Source of the DNA: Paracoccaceae bacterium
GTDB lineage: Bacteria > Pseudomonadota > Alphaproteobacteria > Rhodobacterales > Rhodobacteraceae
Assembly (NCBI GenBank): GCA_011389685.1
Contig: JAABTV010000023.1
Span: 1-48,299 of the forward strand
Reading direction: 5' to 3'
Length of the DNA: 48,299 nt
Text below: more model-generated notes on this DNA
Database searches by the model: none
Told to the model about the DNA's origin: nothing
Seen by the model: the letters and a program-made list of their open reading frames with translations, nothing else
How positions within the stretch are numbered: position 1 is the first letter of the stretch
DNA letters: not shown here

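Noticed and set aside
48245-48247. TTG as the start codon of the giant protein
   Set aside because: It lies inside a PPC-like unit, and the frame continues in the same type of sequence to the window edge.
13154-48299. RTX adhesin with type I secretion
   Set aside because: No GGxGxD nonapeptide arrays are visible, and no ABC transporter or TolC gene lies in the window; HlyD-like parts occur only in fusion proteins.

Overview
The window is high-GC DNA with dense genes, short gaps and alphaproteobacterial gene families: a DUF2853 protein, an AhcY of the ~464-residue bacterial type, a PanE/ApbA-family reductase and an FkbM methyltransferase. A Rhodobacteraceae (Roseobacter-like) chromosome is the best guess. 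This rests on protein families and base composition, because there is no rRNA or other phylogenetic marker. I see no transposase, integrase, tRNA, CRISPR array or phage gene.

Positions 1-6735 are ordinary chromosome. In order they carry a MAPEG membrane protein (+), DUF2853 (-), a ketopantoate-reductase-family enzyme (-), adenosylhomocysteinase ahcY (-) with a clear intrinsic terminator and a possible regulatory pseudoknot over its ribosome binding site, an FkbM methyltransferase (+), a small exported protein of unknown function (-), an HD-domain hydrolase (+) and a GNAT acetyltransferase (+).

Positions 6736-48299 are one minus-strand cassette of five tightly packed genes, and this is the remarkable part of the window. 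Read in the direction of transcription it starts with a giant gene. That gene is open to the window edge, with at least 11,714 codons visible and its 5' end outside the window. It encodes a modular extracellular-type protein: PPC-like repeats, 17 CARDB repeats, an IPT/TIG-like module, two beta-propellers, nine Ig/cadherin-like repeats, an RHS/YD-like stretch, dockerin and cohesin-like modules, an alpha/beta-hydrolase-like domain with an Asp at the nucleophile elbow, a long helical region, an M6-like HExxH metalloprotease signature, and two nearly identical cadherin-like units. The genes that follow encode a DUF3467 protein, a GAF-HlyD fusion, a PqqD-like/M50 site-2-protease/HlyD fusion and a C-terminally truncated SecA-like ATPase. 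Three junctions overlap (4, 4 and 8 nt) and one has a 5-nt gap, so the genes should be translated together.

My inference is that the four small genes form a dedicated route that recognises, energises, processes and exports the giant protein: a SecA-type motor coupled to two periplasmic-adaptor-like membrane proteins and an intramembrane protease. No canonical ABC ATPase, RND pump, two-partner TpsB or TolC-like outer-membrane protein is present in the window. The function of the system is not proven by sequence; the domain calls and the gene linkage are.
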